From Aquatica leii (Eukaryota; Arthropoda; Insecta; Coleoptera; Lampyridae), in contig CM069435.1 of assembly GCA_035610365.1 (NCBI GenBank), positions 82,431,389 to 82,495,388 on the forward strand: DNA of 64,000 nt, given 5' to 3'. Made by a program: the position numbers and the translations under genes. Below are positions 46,860 to 56,210 of the stretch, piece by piece. Every line of letters begins with the position of its first letter. Position 1 is the first letter of the stretch. Under the pieces are notes generated by a model that ran no database searches, was not told the DNA's origin, and saw only the letters and a program-made list of their open reading frames with translations.

Positions 46860-48479
46860 TTATGGCTGCATGGTCCAAAGTTTTTATTAAATGACACACA
46901 CAAGTGGCCAAGTAACTCGCTTAAAGACAATAATTTTGATTTGCCCGAACAAAGAAATATTAAATTTGCTACATGTACTACAACAACTACAAACAATATT
47001 TTTTTCAATTTAATACAGAAATATTCTTCGTTTACAAAACTACAACAAATTATATCTTATATACTCCGATTTAAAAATAATTGTTTAAATTTGAATAAGT
47101 GTTTATTAGCCTATCTAACATACAAAGAACTTAATCAATCAAAAGTATTTATGATTAAACTAATACAAGAGCAAGCATTTAAATTCGACATAAATCATTT
47201 AAAACATAACAAGGAACTTCCACAAAATAGTAAAATTATTTCATTAAACCCATTTATAGACCCTGAAGGCATTCTTCGGGTAGGTGGAAGACTACGAAAT
47301 GCAAGGTTGTCATACGATACAAAATTTCCAATTCTTTTACCGCGCAATCACCACATAACACATATACTTGTTAGGCAAGAACATCTCCACCAATTACATT
47401 CGGGTCCACAAGCTACATTAGCTACTTTAAGGTTAAGGTATTGGCCAATCTCAGGACGAAATATTGTAAGAAAAATTATTAATAAATGTGTGACATGTTT
47501 TCGAAACAACCCTAAAATGCTCGAACAAAAAATGGGCGACTTACCAAAAGAAAGATTAGAACTAACTCGGCCTTTTCTTAATACGGGAGTTGATTACGCC
47601 GGTCCACTTAAAATTAAGGAAAGTCGCGGACGCGGAAGAAAACGTCAATTAAAGGTTTATATCGTTTTATTTGTATGCTTGGCTACAAAAGCAATCCACA
47701 TAGAACTCGTGTCAGACGCAACTTCTGAATCATTTTTAAACACTCTTAAACGTTTTATTGCAAGGCGTGGAATCATTGCAAATCTATATTCGGATAACGG
47801 AACTACTTTTGTAGGAGCCTATCGTGAATTAATGGAATTATTCAGATCAAATTCGTTTACAAATATCATACAAAATTTAGCTGAAAAAAATATTACGTGG
47901 CATTTTATTCCACCACGAGCTCCACATTTTGGCGGACTGTGGGAAGCAGGTGTGAAAAAGGTAAAATATCACTTAAATAGAGTTGTTAGAGATACATTAT
48001 TGACATATGAGGAACTTTATACTCTTTTGACACAAATTGAAGCATGCATTAACTCTCGACCACTTTTCCCCATATCCAACGATCCAAATGATCTCTCCGT
48101 TCTAACTCCTGCGCATTTCCTTATTGGAGATTCGCTGATTATCCCAATTGAAGAAGATGTCACCAACATTTCAACCAATCGTCTTACACGTTGGCAACAC
48201 ATTTGCAAAATCAAACAACATTTTTGGAAGCCTTGGTCAACAGATTATTTAACGGAATTACATCCTCGAAGCAAATGGCATCGCACGGGCACTCAACCAG
48301 TAGTAGGCACAATGGTTCTTCTACGCGACGAACAACTTCCACCTAACCAATGGGCATTAGGAAGAATAGTAGAAATATATAAAGGAAATGATGACTTAGT
48401 GCGAGTAGTGTCAGTTAAAACAAATAATGGTATCTTTAAACGTGCAGTGACTAAATTGTGTTTGTTACCAATAAATTAG
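46860..48479 (+). pseudogene. BEL/Pao integrase part of pol, out of frame with the first part
   Basis: In the frame one base off from the upstream part, coding similarity resumes at LWLHGPKFLLNDTHKWP (46862-46912) and stays open to TAG at 48479. An N-terminal HHCC zinc region is present (HHITHILVRQEHLHQLH, then CVTCFRN). The DDE core has VDYAGPLKI, LYSDNGTTFVGA and HFGGLWEAGVKKVK, and a C-terminal domain carries WQHICKIKQHFWKPW. All three catalytic acidic positions are intact by eye. A start at 46941 is not necessary; the part is normally made as a fusion with reverse transcriptase. Confidence 0.9.
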
Positions 48480-48644
48480 TGTTTTAGTGATTTGATTAAA
48501 TTTTCTATTTTTTGATAAACTTCATATATTTAGGAAATATAAGAATGTAACTCTTTTAATTTTCCATGTTTTGTTTGTTTAGAAATGTAATTAAGCTCAC
48601 ATTTTTTATGTTTTGAAAGGCAAACCTTTCAAGATGTGGCGGCA

Positions 48645-48833
48645 TGTCGGCGCCTTTACAGTAATTTTAAGTAGCAGGTATAAGGGTATTTCACAGCAAC
48701 CACTTTTGCGCCAGCCGCTGTTCTGTGCTGACCGCTTGTACGAACTCTACTGAAGTAGTGACTAAGATGTTAAAATTAAAATTATAAAAACCGCAAGAAT
48801 TCTTTTATTTGTAAGCACATACGAGCCGATACA
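48645..48833 (+). repeat. 3' LTR of the BEL/Pao element
   Basis: It is 189 bp, the same as the 5' LTR except for one extra A near its 3' third. It is followed by the CTCAG duplication. Confidence 0.95.
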
Positions 48834-49130
48834 CTCAGCAAGAGGTTGATTGGTAAGAAAATCTATTTACTACATATTTGGAACTTGAGTCAAGAACCAG
48901 CCAAAACTTTTTACCAAACGTATCTGGTTTGTTGGCCATGTATTGAGTACAACTTGTTTATCAATGGTAATGTTTTCCCCAGGTTTGTACCAGCTTCTGC
49001 AATTGGATATAAACTTATCTCACACTTCTAATACTAAAAAAAATTGTTATTTTTCAAACTATCACTTTTAGTAGATTAAATGTAAAATCTTAAAAACCTT
49101 ATAATGCCACGAAACCTTATTTATTTTAAA
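48834..49130 (-). mobile_element. piggyBac-like transposase remnant, copy 2, N-terminal side
   Basis: The minus strand reads SWYKPGENITIDKQ near 48980, and in shifted frames QYMANKPD and KFGxKFWL-like pieces down to 48838. This is the region with the first catalytic Asp of piggyBac transposases (pattern PGExxTIDEQLxPxxGR; the Asp is in TID). It joins directly to 42878 when the BEL/Pao insert and one CTCAG are removed. Confidence 0.75.
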
Positions 49131-50905
49131 ACTTGTTTTATAGTTTATAACTTTTATTAGTTTAATAGAATTGATTGATTGATATTTTTTATAATTAAAA
49201 ATGCTGGAGGTTATTGGATGATTATCACCATCTATGGGATAAACGACAATTTTCTCAAATTAATACTATTGAGAAAAAATCGTTTCAAAATCCTAATAGA
49301 TTCGCTAAAAAAGTATTAATCGTATTGAAAACAACATAGCTGACGCCATTTTAAACTAGCTGCAAATTCTGATTTAAATAAATTACCTGACCTTGTTATA
49401 ATACTGCACAATTCAGTATAATTGCTAAAAGTGTAAAGGAAAATAACCAACGACGAGAATAAATTATGGAAGACAACAAATAATTTTTTTTTTGTTCGCG
49501 CTCTCTTCGTGTAAATGTCAAATACCATTTACGAATTACAAACAGTAGAGTCCGTAAACCAGTAAAAATGTGGATTTTAATTAGAATTATTACTTATAGA
49601 AAATGCATAAATAATAACATGTAACAGTTGTTTAAGCATCTAGTTGGCGATTGCCAATTTTTTTTGTAGTAAGTATTTTGTTAGCACTATTTTTAATTGT
49701 TATTTAATAATTTTCTAGTTTTTTAAGATGTTTTTTTATTTTTAAAACCAATTTATCTATTTCTAATTTTTCTGTTTACTTACTTATTTAAAGTCGGTTT
49801 TGATTTGCATATAAAACTATTCATTGTATATTGAATATCTTTAAACAAAATCAAAAGTTTTTATGGGTCAGATAAAGCATGATTTTTTGCAAGGTTATTT
49901 CTGGTACTTGTGTTTGATTCGTAAATATACAAGTTTTGTTTTGTTTTTAAATCTGTTTAAAAGTTTTTGACTTGCATATACTGAAGTAAATCACGTTCAA
50001 ACAATTTTATCAAATGCTTTTTCTATTTTCGAATACATTTTAAAATCAAAAATCATGTTTTTTTTTAAATTATTGACTTGTTTGTTAGTAACTTTTTTGT
50101 TTGTTGATCTACATTCATTTAGTTATACAGAAAATTTTGATTTATGTCTTCCAGTCCTTATTAGTAAACACTTCAGTGCGTAATACAATAAATGTAAAAT
50201 GAGGAACTTTGGTATTACATTATTGTAGAATATAACGTATACAACTACAAGTAAATAAGATCAAAAGATAATAATGCAATCAAAATTATAATGAGCTTAC
50301 TTGCAACAAAGTAATTTACAAGATACGATTTAACAAGATATCTAGGTTGCTTTTACATGGAGTACATTACAGAATCGTGTTTTGAATAATGCGATAACGT
50401 CTGTAATTGTTTTATAACGTATAACACTATGGGTAATTTTAATGACTTTCTATCATTTTCTATATTTCATATTTCCAACGAATTTCTGGTATTTACAATT
50501 ACCTACACCTATATAAAAATCTTTGAGTTACATATGCATGATTGTATGCAGGCATTAAACAATATAAAATTGTAAAAAGTGGATATTTTACATCATAGTA
50601 ATAAACGAAGTTAATACAAATGTGTTTGAAAGAAACTGTAGTTATTAAATTCACAAGTTTTATTATAGTTTGCTGAGGAGTTTAAGTCGTTTAATTTAAT
50701 AAGTGACCATTATATGAACCACACGTGTTTTAAATTACGCTAGTGCATTCAATTGTATTTATTATTTGCTTTTCTCTCATTTTCAATTCTAAATGTTATT
50801 ATTTTGCGTGGCAGTAATTATTTACTGGTACGATTTAAACAAAAAATCTTTAACGTTTATTTAAATAGGCATTTTCTCACTACTTGTAAAACCAAATGAA
50901 GTCAA
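49131..50905. other. AT-rich intron sequence, nothing recognised
   Basis: No coding similarity or repeat structure was found; the minus-strand frame at 49316-49528 has no motif. Confidence 0.4.
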
Positions 50906-52033
50906 CCGGTGTGAAGTTAGCTATAGATTTCACCCATAAAAATTGATTTCCAGTATCACATCTTAAAAACGAATTAGAACTTTTACAAAGTGTTATATCT
51001 TTCAATATTGTTACTAGATAATAAAAACAATCAATATTTATCAATATTTAAAAAAAAAATTTTTGTAACAACTCTTACAGATAAAATTATTTTCTGCATT
51101 AACGCTTATTTTTCGCAATGACGTGTAATTCTGATTTTTCTGCAAATTTACATACGTATATAATAAGCATTCATAAACAACATATCAAAAAATTAAGATG
51201 TAGTTATTTCTATAATTAAAAATAATTAGATTCAAAGTTAGGCTTGCGCGCCACGATGCTGAATGCTAACGACACCTAATGAAAGTGGTTTTTTGCAATG
51301 ACGTGCAGTTCTGATTTTTATGCAAATTTACATACGTATAGAATAAAAATTATTTTTAATCATAGAAATAACTACATCCTAATTTTTTGATATGTTGTTT
51401 ATTAATACTTATTATATACGTATGTCAATTTGAAGAAAAATCAGAATTGCACGTCATTGCAAAAAAACGATTTTATTTGGGTGTCGTTAGCATTTAGCAT
51501 CGTGACGCGCAAGCCTAACTTTGAATCAAATTATTTTTAATTCTAGAAATAACTACATCTTAATTTTTTGATATGTTGTTTATTAATGCTTATTATATAC
51601 GTATGTCAATTTGCAGAAAAATCAGAACTGCACGTCATTGCAAAAAAACGATTTTAATTGGGTGTCGTTAGCATTTAGCATCGTGACGCGCAAGCCTAAC
51701 TTTGAATCAAATTATTTTTAATTCTAGAAGTAACTACATCTTAATTTTTTGATATGTTGTTTATTAATGCTTATTATATACGTATGTAAATTTGCAGAAA
51801 AGTCAAAATTACACGTCATTGCGAAAAATAAGCGTTAATGCAGAAAATAATTTTATCTGCAAGAGTTGTTACAAAAAAAAATTTTTTTTAAATATTGATT
51901 AATATTGATTGCTTTTATTATTTAGTAACAATATTGAAAGATATAACATTTTGTAATTGTTCTGATTCGTTTTTAAGATGTGATGCTGGAAATTAATTTA
52001 TATGGCTGAAATCTATGGCTAACTTCACACCGG
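50906..52033. mobile_element. Foldback element with long inverted arms and internal tandem repeats
   Basis: The ends CCGGTGTGAAGTTAGC (50906) and GCTAACTTCACACCGG (ending 52033) are perfect inverted copies. The similarity continues inward for roughly 350 bp per arm, through TATAACACTTTGTAAAAG-like, ATTAATATTGATTG-like and GAAAAATAAGCGTTAATGC-like blocks. The centre holds tandem units of 181 bp. There is no coding capacity. The flanks GAAGTCAA and AAAGTCAA may be remnants of a target duplication. Long-armed foldback elements are non-autonomous DNA transposons; I cannot assign the family that moved it. Confidence 0.75.
51349..51852. repeat. Tandem 181-bp units inside the foldback element
   Basis: Two full direct units (51349-51529 and 51530-51710) and a partial third (from 51711) each start ATTATTTTTAAT and run through TTGATATGTTGTTTATTAAT and GTCGTTAGCATTTAGCATCG to TTTGAATCAA. 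Inverted partial copies of the same unit make up 51088-51348. Each unit therefore also serves as part of the arm. Confidence 0.75.
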
Positions 52034-52209
52034 TATAAAGTCAAGAGTAGTAGCCTTCTAGTAATGATTTTTGGTAATGAAATATAGATACGTGTAAAAA
52101 AAAATTTTGTGATAATTATAGTTGAAATTAAATTAATGCAATGCTATCTGTACAATAGTAAAATTTAAAACATATTTACTAATGTAAATTATAAATCAAA
52201 ATACAAAAT
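52034..52209. other. AT-rich spacer
   Basis: Nothing recognised. Confidence 0.35.
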
Positions 52210-52660
52210 GACTTCCAAAAACTTAAAAGTTTTATTTTTAGCTGCCACTTCCTTTTTTAATTTTGCCAATGTCAGTTCTGTAGGATTCAATTTACAATTT
52301 TGTTAGCTTTCTTTTCCATTGCATCAATAAATTGAATACAATTATATGTATTTTTGTGTTGATGTATTAAAAGGAAAAGCTCATACCCAACCATATTATG
52401 TTTTACTTACGTTACTCTTTGATTATTACCAGTTTTCCACAAATTAATTGTATGTTGATGTAGGAGTTTTTTCGATTATGGTTCGGTGCATTGTTCATTA
52501 TACACATAGCTTCAGTGGGTAATTTTGTTAAAACTTTAGAAGATCTTTTAAATAACGATACATTTATTTCTTCAATGCAAACTTTTGGTTTCTTGTCTTC
52601 AAAACTAATAACACATCTTTAACAAAACTTTGCACATAATCAGCATGTAAATTTATTAAT
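52210..52660 (-). mobile_element. IS630/Tc1-like transposase fragment, C-terminal half
   Basis: The minus strand reads LHADYVQSFVKDVL near 52650, MNNAPNHNRK near 52480 (family pattern MDNAxYHSR, here with the catalytic Asp replaced by Asn), KTPTSTYN, and LNPTELTLAKLKKEVAAKNK near 52300-52240, with the last acidic residue in PTEL. This fits the insect IS630-Tc1 group with an N-A-P-x-H block. Frames are broken in at least three places. Confidence 0.55.
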
Positions 52661-53056
52661 TGTTTTCCTTTATCAAATGGATCCTGTCGTTAACCTATCA
52701 AGGTAATAGTAGGTAGTTTATTTAACGAGTTCCTGTGTAAATTGGACCCTTTTTTTCCCAAGAGGTCATTTTTAATAAGTTTTCGAGGAAAAAAAGCGTC
52801 CAATTTAGACCGGAACAAGTTGAATACAACATTTTATTGCTCTAACAGAGACTAGGAGGCTCCCAAAGTCTCAAAATCTTTCAAAAATAATTTGACGTTT
52901 ATGTTGTCAAGTGCGCAAAAACTGTCAAAAACGGTTTACAATAGCGAAAAATTAAAGTTTATGACAGTTAAGAACAATAAAATATATTATCTCGTAGTTA
53001 ATGAGCCCACATATAAAGTTTAAGAAATTGGTGCTATAGCGATTGGAATATTTTGG
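52661..53056. other. Intron sequence, nothing recognised
   Basis: A T-rich tract and an isolated GC-richer patch (52840-52930) are visible; no family could be assigned. Confidence 0.3.
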
Positions 53057-53256
53057 TAGTTGGATTTACTAACCGCAAAGATTTGAAAAATGTATCGAAT
53101 AATAGACGATTGTACTCAATATAATTGTGGAAATACATTAGAGTATTTCACAGTGCTGATGATCCCTCAAAAGGCGAAACGGTCGTACACTAGTTCTCTC
53201 TGTTGGGAATTTTTGCAATTATATTATTATATTTTTGCGGTTAGTAAATCTAACTA
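53057..53256 (+). mobile_element. 200-bp inverted-repeat unit with hammerhead-like core
   Basis: A 23-bp sequence at 53057-53079 (core GATTTACTAACCGCAAA) recurs inverted at 53234-53256 with one mismatch. Near the centre the plus strand reads CTGATGATCCCTCAAAAGGC followed by GAAACGG (53156-53182). This is the CUGAUGA, short stem II, GAAA arrangement of a hammerhead ribozyme core as carried by Penelope-like elements. Whether stems I and III can form has not been tested. It may be a Penelope-derived terminal repeat rather than a DNA transposon. Confidence 0.5.
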
Positions 53257-53389
53257 TTAACATACTTTTATATGTAACTGCAACAAAACGTAAAATATAT
53301 CCTTATTTGCTGTTTTATTGCTTTATGATTCTTAAATATTTAATAGCTTTTGCGCGTGATTAAAGTAAAACTTCTTTATCGTTTGTGAC

Positions 53390-53680
53390 AGATTGGTATT
53401 ACTGAGAAGATTAAACTTGAATTAAAGATTCATTTTCTTCAGTTTCGCACTTATCCTCTTCTGAACCATCATTAATCACTTTAAACGTCAAACTTTCCAC
53501 AACTTTATCAACTAAACCATTTGCTTTTCACATTTATTTACAAAGATGTAATGCATAATTGCATTGCTTTTCTTAATCTTTATTTGTTAAATCAGAAAAT
53601 GAATTTTGAAGTAGCTTTTTGATATCAATACCTTGTTGTTCGATGTTATTTAATAAAACTTTTTTTACATTACACTCTAT
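53390..53680 (-). mobile_element. IS630/Tc1-like transposase C-terminal tail, separate fragment
   Basis: The minus strand reads VKKVLLNNIEQQGIDIKKLL near 53660-53600, then CNYALHLCK, then KANGLVDKVVESLTFKV and DGSEEDKCETEENE down to 53430. A DxVVExxxI block followed by an acidic end is the tail of the same transposase group as 52210-52660. The tail lies on the wrong side of that fragment, so it must come from another copy or a rearrangement. Confidence 0.45.
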
Positions 53681-54110
53681 TTGTGTTCAAATAGATTAAG
53701 TTTACGTGTATTAGAACATTGCTTGTAATGAATTTGGATAATTTGTTTATATCCAATGGCAATCTATTTTTGTTCTCAAAAAAATTAATGTGCATTACAA
53801 AGATCGTGCCTTGGAAAGAAAATTTTTTTTAGGTTTTGTTTAATACAAAAATTTATTTTAATTAATAAATATTACTGATTTTGTACTATAAATACAATAA
53901 ATAATTTATTTTGTAAATAGAAACAATTTTAATCTAAAAATACTTTCCAAATTAAATTATTTTTTTGGGTAAATGGTGTATATTTATTTAGAAATACAAT
54001 TGCTAGCTTTCGAACTTTTTTTTTGGTAAACTGAAATCGATTGTTCTAAAAAAAAAGCAAGTGGATTTTTGATTCTAGTGCATCTGTAAATTCAACAAAC
54101 AAACATTTGT
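53681..54110. other. AT-rich spacer
   Basis: No coding similarity was seen. Confidence 0.35.
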
Positions 54111-55112
54111 GATACTGTATCTAAATCTACAATGAAAATATTCATAGCAAATAATCAATATTTCAAAACCAAAGCATTCGGATATGTCAATCTTGATCTA
54201 TCAGTTGGTGATCGCATTGATAAAATCAAAACACACTGTTTGCAGTATGCACTTGCGGCAAATATTTTATCTGTAAGTAGAATTGCAAGTAAAGCATATG
54301 CAGTTATTTTTAATTCCAGTGAAGGAAAGAGATTAACCTATGCGGTGAAATTATAGATCACAACATAACGGTATATATCAACAGCTACGAAAAGGGTACT
54401 ATTAGTAGAGATGACTTTTTAGAAGAAAAGATTATTACAAATACCACAACACCTCCTAGAAATATCACAAATAGTACTGACATACTGAAAAAGTAAAATA
54501 TACGTTAGTTTAGTATGACTTTTCAGAATTTAACTATTAAACAGAAACTAAAACTATCAACAATGACGAACCAAAAGCAGAAACACCAACCGTCGCATTA
54601 AGACGTTCTAGTCGAATAAAAAAAGCCGAAGGTTTTTTAGGCTTTGTGTCATTATTAACAGTAGAACAAATGGATTCAAAGGAAGCACTAGCTAGTCTAT
54701 ATGTTTTAAAATAAAAAAAGAGCTGTGAAGAAAAAATTAATTTTTTTCAGCAAAAACAAAACTTTTAAATGAACTCTACTACCCCCAGGACATAAACCCA
54801 CTGAAAACAAAGTGAGTATACAAAGTAAAAAACGAAGACGGCAAGAACCCACATTATAAAGCTAGATTGGCGGTAAAAAGATGCAGACAAAAGGGCTGGG
54901 GTAGACTTCAAAGATACATTTTCCCTAGTTATAAAATATTCTTCATTAAGATTTTTATTTGTTCTAACTGTCAAAAATAACGTTAAACATATAGACAGCA
55001 TACCTTCACAGTTCTCTTGAAAAAGAAATTTACGTATAACCTCCTGAAGAAATCGATAGAGAACATTAAGATCAAGTTTGAAGATTAAGAAAAGCTATGT
55101 ATGAATTAAAAC

Positions 55113-55396
55113 AGAGTGGAAGATAGATTTGGTGTGTTTCTATACTATGATAGAATCCTTCGATGTGGAGGATAGGCACCACTCAGAAATAAAACTCAGT
55201 ACGTAATTCTGGCTACGTTTCGTTGGCTATTGTGCCAACTTCATCAGGCCGAAACGTAGCCAGAATTACGTACTGAGTTTTATTTCTGAGTGGTGCCTAT
55301 CCTCCACATCGAAGGATTCTATCATAGTATAGAAACACATCAAATCTATCAAGTTTTTTGGAGGATTTATATCGTTTCTCATAGAGAGTGGAAGAT
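55113..55396 (-). mobile_element. 260-bp hairpin insertion with 12-bp target duplication in the copia element
   Basis: AGAGTGGAAGAT occurs at 55113-55124 and 55385-55396, and removing one copy plus the 260 bp between restores the copia reverse transcriptase frame. The insert is mostly a palindrome: 55124-55222 and 55250-55348 are 99-nt arms that pair with one mismatch. The loop contains TTGGC/GCCAA. On the minus strand the apical part reads CTGATGA, a GTTGGC/GCCAAC stem, then GAAACG, a hammerhead-like core. Target duplications of this length and such cores are features of Penelope-like elements, so I infer a non-autonomous, Penelope-mobilised insertion. A 36-bp T-rich tail follows the palindrome. 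Confidence 0.75.
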
Positions 55397-56017
55397 GTTG
55401 GAATAAGCGACTAAATGAAGTTCTATTGAAGTTAGATCTGAAACAACCGAAAGCAAATTAATGTCTTTGGCAGTCATTCAAATGCAACTATATCTATTGT
55501 TGCAATTTATGTTGACGATCTTTTGTTATTTTCAAACGAACTCTGTGCTATGGACATTGATGAAAGGCAATTAGAATCAGAATTCCAAATGAAGGATCTA
55601 GGCGAAGTTACAAACTGCTTAGGTATGAAAATCTCAAAAAGATCGCAGAAATGGAAAATTACGGATCGACCAATCTCACTACACACGAAAGCTACTTGAA
55701 AAATTTGGAATAGCCGATTCTAAACCTATCGCCACATCGATGCAAACTGGTGTAAATTTAAGTGAAAGCAACAAAGCTTGTGATGATACTGTGCCATATC
55801 GGCAAGCTGTGGGACGTTTATTGCATCTCTCTCAAATTTTTTAACCGGATTTAAATATGCAGTGAATTATGTTGGTCAATTTAATAACAATTCGAAGAAG
55901 TGTTTTTGGGTTGCAGTAAAAAGAATTTTTAGATAAATAAATGGTACTAAGAACTTTAAATTAGAATTTGATAAGGACTGTAACAATGTTATTTTTAAAA
56001 TAATTATTCAAGGGGAA

Positions 56018-56210
56018 GCGTTGGAAATGTGAATAATATCTTATCCCTATTCTTTAATTTTAAATTTTTAATTTCCCGCCTTTAGTTACTTGCAGACAGA
56101 TATGTCATTGATATATACGGCAACATGTACAGTCGGTTTAGTTACATTTCTTATTTATTAATTAAATATATTAAATTATACTATAATCATTTGTATCCTT
56201 GAACAACACT
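56018..56210 (+). repeat. Probable copia 3' LTR
   Basis: It starts just after the polypurine tract AAGGGGAAG with TTGGAAATGTGAATAAT and ends TCCTTGAACAACA, typical of copia LTR ends. No second copy is in the window to confirm the boundaries. Confidence 0.5.

Larger units (their letters stand above)
42879..48833 (+). mobile_element. Young BEL/Pao LTR retrotransposon with CTCAG target duplication
   Basis: The element is bounded by LTRs at 42879-43066 and 48645-48833, flanked by CTCAG on both sides (42874-42878 and 48834-48838). It carries one plus-strand gag-pol in the BEL/Pao order: gag, CCHC knuckles, protease, reverse transcriptase, RNase H, integrase. The LTRs differ by one A in a homopolymer. 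It is inserted in a decayed piggyBac element. Although recent, it has a stop codon in the reverse transcriptase/RNase H region and a deletion before the integrase, so this copy is not autonomous. Confidence 0.95.
54111..56210 (+). mobile_element. Ty1/copia retrotransposon remnant, 5' part missing, interrupted by a hairpin insertion
   Basis: Plus-strand frames begin in the protease region (IFIANNQYFKTKAFGYVNLDL at 54136-54200, cut here to IFIANNQYFKTKAFGY). A large deletion leads to the pre-RT linker (LRRSSRIKKAEGFLGFVSL near 54598-54655). The RT follows: NPHYKARLAVKRC (54846-54885), GVDFKDTFSLVIKYSSLRFL (54900-54960), MYELKQSGR (55099-55123), then after the insertion WNKRLNEVLLKLDLKQ (55398-55445). 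The catalytic region reads IYVDDLLLF-like in a shifted frame at 55505-55540. The RNase H is cut short near 55990. PPT AAGGGGAAG and a probable 3' LTR follow. No gag, integrase or 5' LTR is visible. Confidence 0.8.

Noticed and set aside
55124-55348. Calling the hairpin a canonical hammerhead ribozyme gene
   Set aside because: There is one extra base between CTGATGA and stem II, and stems I and III were not convincingly closed by hand, so it is left as a hammerhead-like motif.
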